From GWB1-37-8 sp964603935 (GTDB taxonomy: Bacteria; Patescibacteriota; Microgenomatia; Levybacterales; UBA12049), in NCBI GenBank assembly GCA_964603935.1, contig CAZRWL010000003.1, positions 1 to 64,000 of the forward strand: a stretch of DNA of 64,000 nt, given 5' to 3'. The translations under genes and the position numbers were made by a program. The notes beneath the pieces are model-generated. The model saw nothing but the letters and a program-made list of their open reading frames with translations, had not been told where the DNA came from and did not search any database. Positions 33,032-39,770 of the stretch are shown here, piece after piece. Numbering within the stretch: the first letter of the stretch is position 1; each line of letters begins with the position of its first letter.

Positions 33032-33060
33032 ATTATATGTTGTCTTGACAAAATAATCAA
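33032..33060 (-). promoter_or_regulatory. glyA promoter, leaderless, overlapping a divergent promoter
   Basis: Minus strand TTGATT (33060-33055), 17-bp spacer, TATAAT (33037-33032), then 6 bases to the GTG at 33025. Confidence 0.65.
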
Positions 33061-33074
33061 CGATTTGATATACT
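33045..33074 (+). promoter_or_regulatory. Promoter for the 33081 gene, leaderless
   Basis: TTGACA (33045-33050), 18-bp spacer, TATACT (33069-33074), then 6 bases to the ATG at 33081. The -35 box lies inside the spacer of the divergent glyA promoter, so the two should compete for polymerase. Confidence 0.7.
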
Positions 33075-33080
33075 TTACTT

Positions 33081-33746
33081 ATGGAAGTTACCAATGGAAT
33101 GGATCGCCATCAAGAAAACGAAGAAAGTAGAAGAATAAAAGAACGTTTAAAGCAAAATGGATTCTTGATTGTTCATATAGAACCAAAGTCTCTTCGGCAA
33201 ATTTGGCAAGAAGAAGGATATCTTCCCGCTGACTTACAAGGACCAGACGATCTAATAGATGCTGCTCCTGAAGAAATGGATGTTGCTATTGATCTTGGTC
33301 TAAAAACTCTCCCTAGCGATGGCGTTACTCCTCAACCAAAAGCTCCATTTATGCAAACACGTCATAACAAGGAGATAAGAAATCCCGCTAAACTTCTTGA
33401 ACAATACGAGAAGGGGTTGAGAAAACAGAATCTCTTGGGATCACCAAGCTATGGCGCACATATGCATCCAATAAGCAATCCAATCTTTGCAGCCTTTGGT
33501 TCTGTGCTTGCGCAAATAGATAAAGCTTCCAAAGACATATATCCCCAGGGACAAAAACAGGGTATTTTTGAAAGACACTTTTTTGAAGGACTTATCGATA
33601 ATAGCTTACCCAATACTTATACTACTTATGGCTGGGACCATAGACCAGTAGTCCGCGTGCACGATGACAAGAGTTTGGGACGTACGCGTGTTGTACCCGT
33701 AGTGTTTATTCCACGACAAAACTTACACATACCGCCTCCGAGATAA
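33081..33746 (+). CDS. Hypothetical protein, 221 aa
   Basis: 221 residues, soluble. KERLKQNGFLIVHIEPKSLRQIWQEE near the start looks like a folded alpha/beta segment; HMHPISNPIFAAFGSVLAQI and RVVPVVFIPRQNLHIPPPR follow. I see no known motif. It shares overlapping promoters with glyA and converges on folA. Confidence 0.6.
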   Translation: MEVTNGMDRHQENEESRRIKERLKQNGFLIVHIEPKSLRQIWQEEGYLPADLQGPDDLIDAAPEEMDVAIDLGLKTLPSDGVTPQPKAPFMQTRHNKEIRNPAKLLEQYEKGLRKQNLLGSPSYGAHMHPISNPIFAAFGSVLAQIDKASKDIYPQGQKQGIFERHFFEGLIDNSLPNTYTTYGWDHRPVVRVHDDKSLGRTRVVPVVFIPRQNLHIPPPR

Positions 33747-33773
33747 TCTTTCAACTACACCTACCAAAGAATT

Positions 33774-34280
33774 TTATCTTTCCAACTCCAAAAATTTATA
33801 TTTGTACTTCCCGTTATCATGCGCTTCTTCAAAAACCACTTTTTTAAAACCTGAATAATCCGGGAAAAAAGTATCAGCGTCAAATTCCCCCTCAACAATT
33901 GTCAGATATAATTTGTCTGTGGCACCAATTGTTTGTTGAAAAATTTTCTCTCCTCCAATAATAAAAACTTCCTCTTTTTCTTTTTGCCTAGCTATCTTAA
34001 GCGCCTCTTCGATCGAATACGCAGCAAAACCATATTTTGGATCAACAGAATAATTTTTGTTGTGAGTTACAACAATATGCGTTCTCATGGACATTGTGGG
34101 CTTTCCGCTTTTTTGATAATAGGAAAGCATTGATTCATATGTTGTTCTTCCCAAAATAACAGTATGCCCAACAGTTAAGTTCTTAAGTCGGACCAAATCC
34201 TCCTTGATATGCCATGGAATTTTGTTATCTTTTCCAATTCCCCTCTTCTTATCCATCACGGCAATTATTGAAACTTTCAT
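33774..34280 (-). CDS. folA: Dihydrofolate reductase
   Basis: 168 residues. IAVMDKKRGIGKDNKIPWHIKEDL (in parts: GIGKDNKIPWHI), HTVILGRTTYESM near 40-52, and EVFIIGGEKIFQQTI near 108-122 are the substrate, NADPH phosphate and GG-loop elements. It regenerates tetrahydrofolate after thymidylate synthase. Its ATG overlaps the thyA stop by 4 bp. Confidence 0.94.
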   Translation of the reverse strand: MKVSIIAVMDKKRGIGKDNKIPWHIKEDLVRLKNLTVGHTVILGRTTYESMLSYYQKSGKPTMSMRTHIVVTHNKNYSVDPKYGFAAYSIEEALKIARQKEKEEVFIIGGEKIFQQTIGATDKLYLTIVEGEFDADTFFPDYSGFKKVVFEEAHDNGKYKYKFLELER

Positions 34281-35272
34281 TTTTTCTTCCCCTCGTACAA
34301 TCCTCCCGCGACTGTTAATTCTCCCTTTATTGCCGGATGGGGGTTGTAATTTTCAAGAATTATTTTGTCCGGAGTAAAATCGGAAAGTTCTCCCATTTTG
34401 CCAATAATTTTTATTGTCGGGAAAGGACGGGGTTCCCTTTTGAGCTGTTCTTTGACCTGCTCGATATGATTTTCGTAAATATGCACATCGCCAAAAGTAT
34501 GGATAAATTCTCCGGGCTGTAAGCCCGCAATTTTAGCAAGAATTATTGTCAATAAAGCATACGATGCGATGTTAAACGGCACGCCCAAAAATAAATCCGC
34601 GCTTCTTTGATAAAGCTGCAAAGATAATTTTCCATTTCTATTGCTTATTTGATACATATTGTGGCAGATTGGAAATCTTGAAGCGTCTCTGTTAGTTGCC
34701 ATAGTGTAAAGATATTCCGGATTCCAGGAATTAACTATTAAATTTTTGGCATCCGGATCATCTTTCATCTCCTGCATCACCCATTTTAATTGATCAATCG
34801 TCCTTCCTTTTTTGCGGGCTTGCCCTGAGCTTGCCGAATGGGTGGGCCAGCTTCTCCACATTTCCCCATAAATTCTGGGCAAATTCCCCCAACGCTTTGC
34901 AAACTTATTATCAGTTGCAATTCTATTTATAAATTCTTCTTTGGACATTTGAGATTTGAGATTTGAGATTTGAGATTTAAATTTACCGCAGTAAATTTTA
35001 TATGGGTAATCATCCCAAATGTGCACATTATTGTCGACTAAATACTTAATGTTGGTCTGTCCTGAAAAAAACCAATAAAGTTCGTGCAAAACTCCTTTCC
35101 AATAAACTCGTTTTGTAGTCAAAAGCGGAAATCCTTTTGAAAGATCATATCTTGTCTGCCGTCCAAACAAACTATAAAGTTTGATATTTGTCCCGCGGTC
35201 AATCTTTTTAATCCCATGCTCCAACGCCTCTCTCACCAAATCCAAATACTGATATTCTCCGTGCTTATTCAT
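34277..35272 (-). CDS. thyA: Thymidylate synthase
   Basis: 331 residues from the ATG at 35272. RTNIKLYSLFGRQ-type start, FPLLTTKRVYWKGVLHELYWF, catalytic Cys203 in RFPICHNMYQ, and QRSADLFLGVPFNIASYALL. It is about 65 residues longer than E. coli ThyA. Two of the extra stretches map to repeats: residues 97-112 (SQISNLKSQ) to a tandem GAGATTT array at 34939-34978, and 143-156 (PTHSASSGQARKKG) to a palindromic word at 34817-34845. The catalytic core is intact. Confidence 0.94.
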   Translation of the reverse strand: MNKHGEYQYLDLVREALEHGIKKIDRGTNIKLYSLFGRQTRYDLSKGFPLLTTKRVYWKGVLHELYWFFSGQTNIKYLVDNNVHIWDDYPYKIYCGKFKSQISNLKSQMSKEEFINRIATDNKFAKRWGNLPRIYGEMWRSWPTHSASSGQARKKGRTIDQLKWVMQEMKDDPDAKNLIVNSWNPEYLYTMATNRDASRFPICHNMYQISNRNGKLSLQLYQRSADLFLGVPFNIASYALLTIILAKIAGLQPGEFIHTFGDVHIYENHIEQVKEQLKREPRPFPTIKIIGKMGELSDFTPDKIILENYNPHPAIKGELTVAGGLYEGKKK

Positions 35273-35283
35273 ATCTTTCCCCT

Positions 35284-35318
35284 GTGTCATGCTGAACTCG
35301 TTTCAGCATCTCATTTTT
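35284..35318. repeat. Half copy of the dispersed palindromic repeat
   Basis: GTCATGCTGAAC, TCGTTTCAGCATCTC just upstream of thyA. Bases 35321-35412 beyond it hold no gene that I can support. Confidence 0.65.
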
Positions 35319-35412
35319 GCTTTTCTACAATAACAAAAAGCTCAAGAAACTACAAGAGGAAATGTTGTGCAAACCAGGTTTGAAATAGCTAGACAATGCG
35401 GATGCAATGCTT

Positions 35413-35670
35413 TTATCTGTACAGTTTGCTGTGGGAGTCAATTTTTACAAAGACTGCGTTTTCTAAAGTTTTTATATAAATTGCTCGTAAATCGCCACCT
35501 ATATTTATACTTCTGTATCCCTGATATTCTCCGCTTAAAGCGTGATTGTTCAATATTGGATTGAATGGATCTTTTTCAAAAAGAAGTTGTCTCTCCTGAA
35601 ATTTTTTCTTTATTTTAGAAGGAAGTTTCTTGAAATATTTTAATAAGTCCTTATGATAGTTAATTATCAT
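35413..35670 (-). CDS. RelE/YafQ-type mRNA interferase toxin
   Basis: 85 residues. The RelE fold shows in LLKYFKKLPSKIKKKFQERQLLF, HALSGEYQGYRSINIGGDLRAIY and the ending FVKIDSHSKLY, a YafQ-like C-terminus. Such toxins cut mRNA on the ribosome. The start overlaps the antitoxin stop by 4 bp. Confidence 0.85.
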   Translation of the reverse strand: MIINYHKDLLKYFKKLPSKIKKKFQERQLLFEKDPFNPILNNHALSGEYQGYRSINIGGDLRAIYIKTLENAVFVKIDSHSKLYR

Positions 35671-35942
35671 AGGGAATCAAGATATTTATTTGCTTCTATA
35701 GCGCTTTGAAAAGGACCAACTATATTTCTTTTGTGCTTAATGTCTTTTTCAACTCTAGCTACCAGTTTTTCAAGTTCCGGAGTCATTTGCGGAGTATCGG
35801 AAAAAATCACTTCTCTGGTTCTTATAAAATTTCGAAGCGCGGCATTAATAACATCACTAAGGCTCAAACCCAGCGCTTTGGCAGCCTCGGCCGCATTTTT
35901 CTTAACTTCCTTATCTGCTCTGATATGAATTACGGTTTGCAT
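35667..35942 (-). CDS. RelB/DinJ-type antitoxin
   Basis: 91 residues from the ATG at 35942; an upstream start is possible but the added residues are not family-like. The N-terminal ribbon-helix-helix TVIHIRADKEVKKNAAEAAKALGLSLSDVI in parts is typical of DinJ, followed by a helical toxin-binding tail. It should bind its own promoter and neutralise the toxin encoded by the next gene. Confidence 0.85.
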   Translation of the reverse strand: MQTVIHIRADKEVKKNAAEAAKALGLSLSDVINAALRNFIRTREVIFSDTPQMTPELEKLVARVEKDIKHKRNIVGPFQSAIEANKYLDSL

Positions 35943-36029
35943 AATATAACAAAAGTATACACAAATGTTACTTAATTTGTCAATACCCAAAATGTGCAAC
36001 CAAAGTTTTTCCGCGGATGCAATTATTTT

Positions 36030-36614
36030 TTATTTTAGCAAACCTTCTTTTTTAATTCGCCTGAATAAAACCATTGAGGAGACCTTAAATTTTTCCGGAA
36101 GAAATTCCAAATACGGGATTGCGAAATCTTCTTCTTTTGAAAGCTGGTTCTTCAAAGCTTTGTTGACTTCCTCTTTCAATGGCTTATCGGGAACCAAAAC
36201 GCAACCGGCAAAAATGTTCGCTTGTCTTTCCAGCCAATCATAATCTTCATTAGACATATTATCTTGATATCTAAAATATTCCTCAGGGGTATTAAATAAC
36301 CCCATGCAATATATTTCTTTATGCAGAATCATGTGTCCAATTTCATGCGCTAAGGTAAATCTCGTTCTTTCTAAAAACTTTTCAAACACAGATGAATCAA
36401 TGGTTATCTCATCACATTTTGAGTTAATGAATCCGTCTATATCGAATTTTTCCTTTAAACCTAATACCGCAGTTAACTTAATTCCGAGCCTTAGCTCTAT
36501 GATTTCATCTATTGGTATGGGAATTGTTCTCTCTTTATGATGCTTTTCCAAAAAAATCTCTGTCTGTTTCTTTATGGCGGAGTAAGTGAGGATTGGGGCG
36601 GAAATTTTATTCAT
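36030..36614 (-). CDS. ImmA/IrrE-family metallopeptidase
   Basis: 194 residues with the zinc motif HEIGH (90-94) in RTRFTLAHEIGHMILH, and a downstream acidic stretch with ERQANIFAGCVLVP carrying the third ligand region. ImmA proteases cleave partner XRE repressors to relieve repression. The XRE gene immediately upstream overlaps it by 8 bp, the usual pair. Confidence 0.88.
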   Translation of the reverse strand: MNKISAPILTYSAIKKQTEIFLEKHHKERTIPIPIDEIIELRLGIKLTAVLGLKEKFDIDGFINSKCDEITIDSSVFEKFLERTRFTLAHEIGHMILHKEIYCMGLFNTPEEYFRYQDNMSNEDYDWLERQANIFAGCVLVPDKPLKEEVNKALKNQLSKEEDFAIPYLEFLPEKFKVSSMVLFRRIKKEGLLK

Positions 36615-36993
36615 GCCTTGTCTTATCTCCGCCTTTTTTCAAGAAATCGATCAGCTTTTTGGCCTTTTCCTTATTTATTTTTTTATTATCTGCTGTTCTT
36701 AAAAAGGCAGGCAAAAGTGAATTTAGATCAGGAATTGCTTTCTTAATATCTTTCGAGACCTCCTCATTAGCGATATAAGCGAGATCAAAAAATATCACCC
36801 ATTCTTCAGTTTCTTTTTTTAGCTTAAGAGAAATTGCCAATGCTTGCAATTTACCTTCTTCTTTTGGCGGTTTTATTACATTGTTTTCCAAACGACTGAT
36901 GTATGCCGGATCAAAACCATATCTTTCACAGAAAGACCTTAACGTTAATCTTGAACTTAATCTTTTTTGCCTAAAGAAATCACCGAATTTCAT
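36607..36993 (-). CDS. XRE-family transcriptional regulator
   Basis: 128 residues. The N-terminal helix-turn-helix (about 5-65) reads FGDFFRQKRLSSRLTLRSFCERYGFDPAYISRLEN, split here as RLTLRSFCERYGFDPAYISR. The rest is helical with a Lys-rich tail. It probably represses its own operon and is cleaved by the adjacent ImmA-like peptidase. Confidence 0.85.
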   Translation of the reverse strand: MKFGDFFRQKRLSSRLTLRSFCERYGFDPAYISRLENNVIKPPKEEGKLQALAISLKLKKETEEWVIFFDLAYIANEEVSKDIKKAIPDLNSLLPAFLRTADNKKINKEKAKKLIDFLKKGGDKTRHE

Positions 36994-37136
36994 AATTTCC
37001 TCCTGTTGTATTTATAATACAACAACTAACGCTTGTCAACCCCAAAAATAGCCTCGTTTTAGCCACAAAAATCAAAGAAATTAGGTCATTATTGTCTTTA
37101 CGATAACAAAGCATCCCCGCCAACACAACAGACTTA

Positions 37137-37673
37137 TTAACTAAAATCCGGCCGATCTAGCAAATTTAATCCAAATTCAATGACTTTTAAGCTCATATCG
37201 TCCATTAATTTAATTGCATCCTCTAATTCTTTTAGCTCTACTGATTTTCTGGCTTTTGATAAGTTAAATCTTTTCCCCCGCTCAAATGCGTCACGAGTAT
37301 TGATTTTTTCCGCTTGAAGATTATCTTTATCAACGCCATATCGGATAAACCATAATGAATGGGCCATGTCATTCCTTGCTTCACAACATTTTTGAAGATT
37401 TTTATATATATCCAAAGTGAATTCCTTTCCCTTTTCTTCACCATATCTTTCAATAATTAAAGCTCGCAATAAATCAGCCTTTTGCATAAACTCTAATTTA
37501 TGAGTTATATGTCTACCTATTGTTTGTCTAACTCCTGCATCACCTTTTGCTCCTATGAATTCCCACAGTACAAATTCCATCATCCCTTCCAGATGGCTTA
37601 ACATTGTGATAACTTCCCCAATTTTTTCTAAATATTCTTTCGTTTTTGGATCGCTTTTATCAATTATTTTCAT
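37137..37673 (-). CDS. HEPN-like helical protein with Rx4H motif
   Basis: 178 residues, nearly all helical. CCEARNDMAHSLWF contains R100-N-D-M-A-H105, the Rx4-6H pattern of HEPN ribonucleases, placed near the end of a long helix as in that fold. Stand-alone HEPN genes are often toxins or defence effectors, but no MNT or other antitoxin partner is adjacent, and the dcd-like gene follows only 6 bp away. The HEPN assignment rests on one motif and helicity. Confidence 0.55.
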   Translation of the reverse strand: MKIIDKSDPKTKEYLEKIGEVITMLSHLEGMMEFVLWEFIGAKGDAGVRQTIGRHITHKLEFMQKADLLRALIIERYGEEKGKEFTLDIYKNLQKCCEARNDMAHSLWFIRYGVDKDNLQAEKINTRDAFERGKRFNLSKARKSVELKELEDAIKLMDDMSLKVIEFGLNLLDRPDFS

Positions 37674-37679
37674 GAGGGT

Positions 37680-38255
37680 TTATACCTGCTTTTCCTTCTT
37701 TCGGGCTGTTACCCGGCCGCCTTGCCACTGGCCGCGGTAAAGATTGCCACCACCCTTGACCTCATTAAACTGGATATGTACAAACCTCGCGCCCATTTCG
37801 ATTTCAACAGTTACCGGCCCTTCATTTTTCAGACCAAAAATCAGTCCTCCACAATAACCCGGCGGAACATTGCCTGTACGAAGAAACAAACCTGAACGAT
37901 AAGTCGTACTTCTTGGAGTAATACTTGCGGTTAAATTATTTGGCATGTTAACCGTCTCAATGGTCTTAACCAGAAAAAAATCCCCGGGTTTTATGGTAAT
38001 TTTTTCTTTTCCCTTATTTAACGATTTCGAGCGGCCGCTTGCATTTATTAAATGATTATATTTTGCTATTAACTCTATTTCTGCGGTCTTTCGATGAGTT
38101 TCTCCCAAAAAAGCGTCTCCGGATATTGAATAAACTTCCCCCAAGCGCAAATCAAACCCCGCGCCCTCAGGATTAGTCAGCTCGCGCTCACTCAAACCCT
38201 CAACGAGTTTTTTGGTTTTTACAAGTTGCAATAATTTTTTCGGCCCCAAAACCAT
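37680..38255 (-). CDS. dCTP deaminase/dUTPase-like paralogue lacking the catalytic Glu
   Basis: 191 residues of the trimeric Dcd/dUTPase fold: NPEGAGFDLRLGEVYSI, IKPGDFFLVKTIETVNMP, ITPRSTTYRSGLFLRTG and a C-terminal YRGQWQGGR arm. Where Dcd enzymes have VLE with the catalytic glutamate, this protein reads LIFGL, so deamination looks impossible; the dUTPase aspartate is also not obvious. It may bind a nucleotide or act as a regulator. A canonical dcd lies at 39131. Confidence 0.75.
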   Translation of the reverse strand: MVLGPKKLLQLVKTKKLVEGLSERELTNPEGAGFDLRLGEVYSISGDAFLGETHRKTAEIELIAKYNHLINASGRSKSLNKGKEKITIKPGDFFLVKTIETVNMPNNLTASITPRSTTYRSGLFLRTGNVPPGYCGGLIFGLKNEGPVTVEIEMGARFVHIQFNEVKGGGNLYRGQWQGGRVTARKKEKQV

Positions 38256-38361
38256 ACATTCAATAACCCAATACTACCAGTAAACAAATAGTCCAATCAA
38301 TAAACCAATTCCCAATTCTAAATTCTGTATTTTACATTGATTTGTTTATTGGGTTATTTGC
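38256..38361. repeat. AT-rich intergenic repeat, copy 2 (upstream of dcd-like gene)
   Basis: Contains CAATAACCCAATACTACCA at its left end and TTTATTGGGTTATTTG at its right, an inverted pair, so the gap can form a hairpin. Related to copies at 17883 and 39040. Confidence 0.7.
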
Positions 38362-39039
38362 CTATTTGTTTATTACCGAAATAATCTCGGTTGTTACTTC
38401 TCCCACCTCTCCCTCCCCATCCACAACCGTTATTTCTTTGCCAAACTTCCCCGCCAGCCAATCATAGCCTTCAATTACTTTCCTAAGCTTTTCCGAATCT
38501 TCATAAATTTCCTTTACATCGTCTTTTCCTGAAATTCTGAAGATGGCTGTTTGCAGAGAAACTTTCAGCAAAAAAGTGTAATCCGGCACTATGAATTGAT
38601 GATACATTGATAAAATTGACTGGGAGATAAGCAGCGCGTCTGCCATTCTGTAATCATAATCATTTTTCATCCTGTCCAAAATCCCGTACACAACCGCGGA
38701 CCAAAAGCACCTGTCCGAAATTACGACACTTCCCGCTTGAAGAGCCGGGATAATTACTTCCTCCTGATGCAAAACGCGGTCTGTGGAAAATAAATATTGA
38801 AGAGCAACCGAGGACATTTTTATTTTCCCGGTTAAAACTCTCTGGATAATGTCTCCAACCAGCCCATCTCTTCTCGGTTCCCGCGTTCTCACCACCAGCC
38901 TTCCTTTTTTCTCAAAATATTTTGCCAATTTTTCGGCTTGAGTTGTTTTTCCCGACCCGTCAATTCCCTCCAGGACAATGTACAACCCTTTGTACGGATT
39001 TCTTTTGAGGTCAATGTCTAATTCAACGTGATACTTCAT
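38362..39039 (-). CDS. tmk: Thymidylate kinase
   Basis: 225 residues. P-loop EGIDGSGKTT at 24-33, RTREPRRDGLVGDII near 55-70 (DRx/TMP-site region), and VISDRCFWSAVVYG near 105. It phosphorylates dTMP to dTDP, directly after thyA in the pathway. AT-rich repeats lie on both sides. Confidence 0.9.
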   Translation of the reverse strand: MKYHVELDIDLKRNPYKGLYIVLEGIDGSGKTTQAEKLAKYFEKKGRLVVRTREPRRDGLVGDIIQRVLTGKIKMSSVALQYLFSTDRVLHQEEVIIPALQAGSVVISDRCFWSAVVYGILDRMKNDYDYRMADALLISQSILSMYHQFIVPDYTFLLKVSLQTAIFRISGKDDVKEIYEDSEKLRKVIEGYDWLAGKFGKEITVVDGEGEVGEVTTEIISVINK

Positions 39040-39130
39040 GCGTTAATACTACCAATACTACCAATTTCAAATACTACCAATCAATCATCAAATATAGAAT
39101 TTTAAATTTTGCATTGATTTGCATATTGGG
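39040..39130. repeat. AT-rich intergenic repeat, copy 3 (upstream of tmk)
   Basis: Near-identical to copy 1. The repeat continues into the dcd gene to about 39150, so the last seven or so codons of dcd (ending NNPINK) are encoded by it. Confidence 0.75.
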
Positions 39131-39715
39131 TTATTTGTTTATTGGGTTATTTTCCTCGTGTATTCTGCTTTCGTTCGGGCCGTTTTGAATTTTGTATTTT
39201 GCTTGGGCTTTTTTCGCGTATGGAACTTCCGCGGCGCTTGTTAGTTCTTCAAAAGTCATGGCGCAAATTCTCATTCCCGGAGTTAATTTGACAGCCATTC
39301 TTCCCAAATTACCAAGCTCCAAAACGCATTTCCCGTCCCATCCCGGATCAAAAATTGAAGCTGTTGAATGGACAACTATTCCTAGCCTTCCCAAAGAACT
39401 TCTTCCTTCAAGCCTGCCCATCAGATCCGGGGCGATTTTTACTCTTTCCAAAGTTACAGCCAGCACGAAATCTCCGGGCTGCATCACAAAACTTTCTCCT
39501 TTTTTCACTTTTACTTCTTTGGTAATTTCGTTGGAATAATCTTTTTTTGCGGGATCAATGTAAGCGTTTCTGCTGTGGTCAAAAACCCGGAAAGTACTGC
39601 CAAGACGAAGATCAATGGAGCAAGAACCAAGCTGAGTTTTCAGATCGGGTTTGGGAGTGATAATAATTCTGTCTTGCAGAAAAGCTTTTTTAATATCCCC
39701 ATCCGCCAAAATCAT
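39131..39715 (-). CDS. dcd: dCTP deaminase
   Basis: 194 residues. The signature GRSSLGRLGIVVHSTAS (104-120) with Ser/Arg, and PGWDGKCVLEL with the catalytic Glu at about 133, are all present, unlike the paralogue at 37680. It converts dCTP to dUTP, feeding thyA by way of dUMP. The C-terminal residues HEENNPINK come from the flanking repeat. Confidence 0.93.
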   Translation of the reverse strand: MILADGDIKKAFLQDRIIITPKPDLKTQLGSCSIDLRLGSTFRVFDHSRNAYIDPAKKDYSNEITKEVKVKKGESFVMQPGDFVLAVTLERVKIAPDLMGRLEGRSSLGRLGIVVHSTASIFDPGWDGKCVLELGNLGRMAVKLTPGMRICAMTFEELTSAAEVPYAKKAQAKYKIQNGPNESRIHEENNPINK

Positions 39716-39770
39716 AAAATGAGTTTATCAGGAAAACCTGCATTTGTGAAGAGGAAAAAACCAATTATTA

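Noticed and set aside
35321..35412. A small gene between thyA and the RelE-like toxin
   Set aside because: No frame with a credible start or protein-like composition could be supported.
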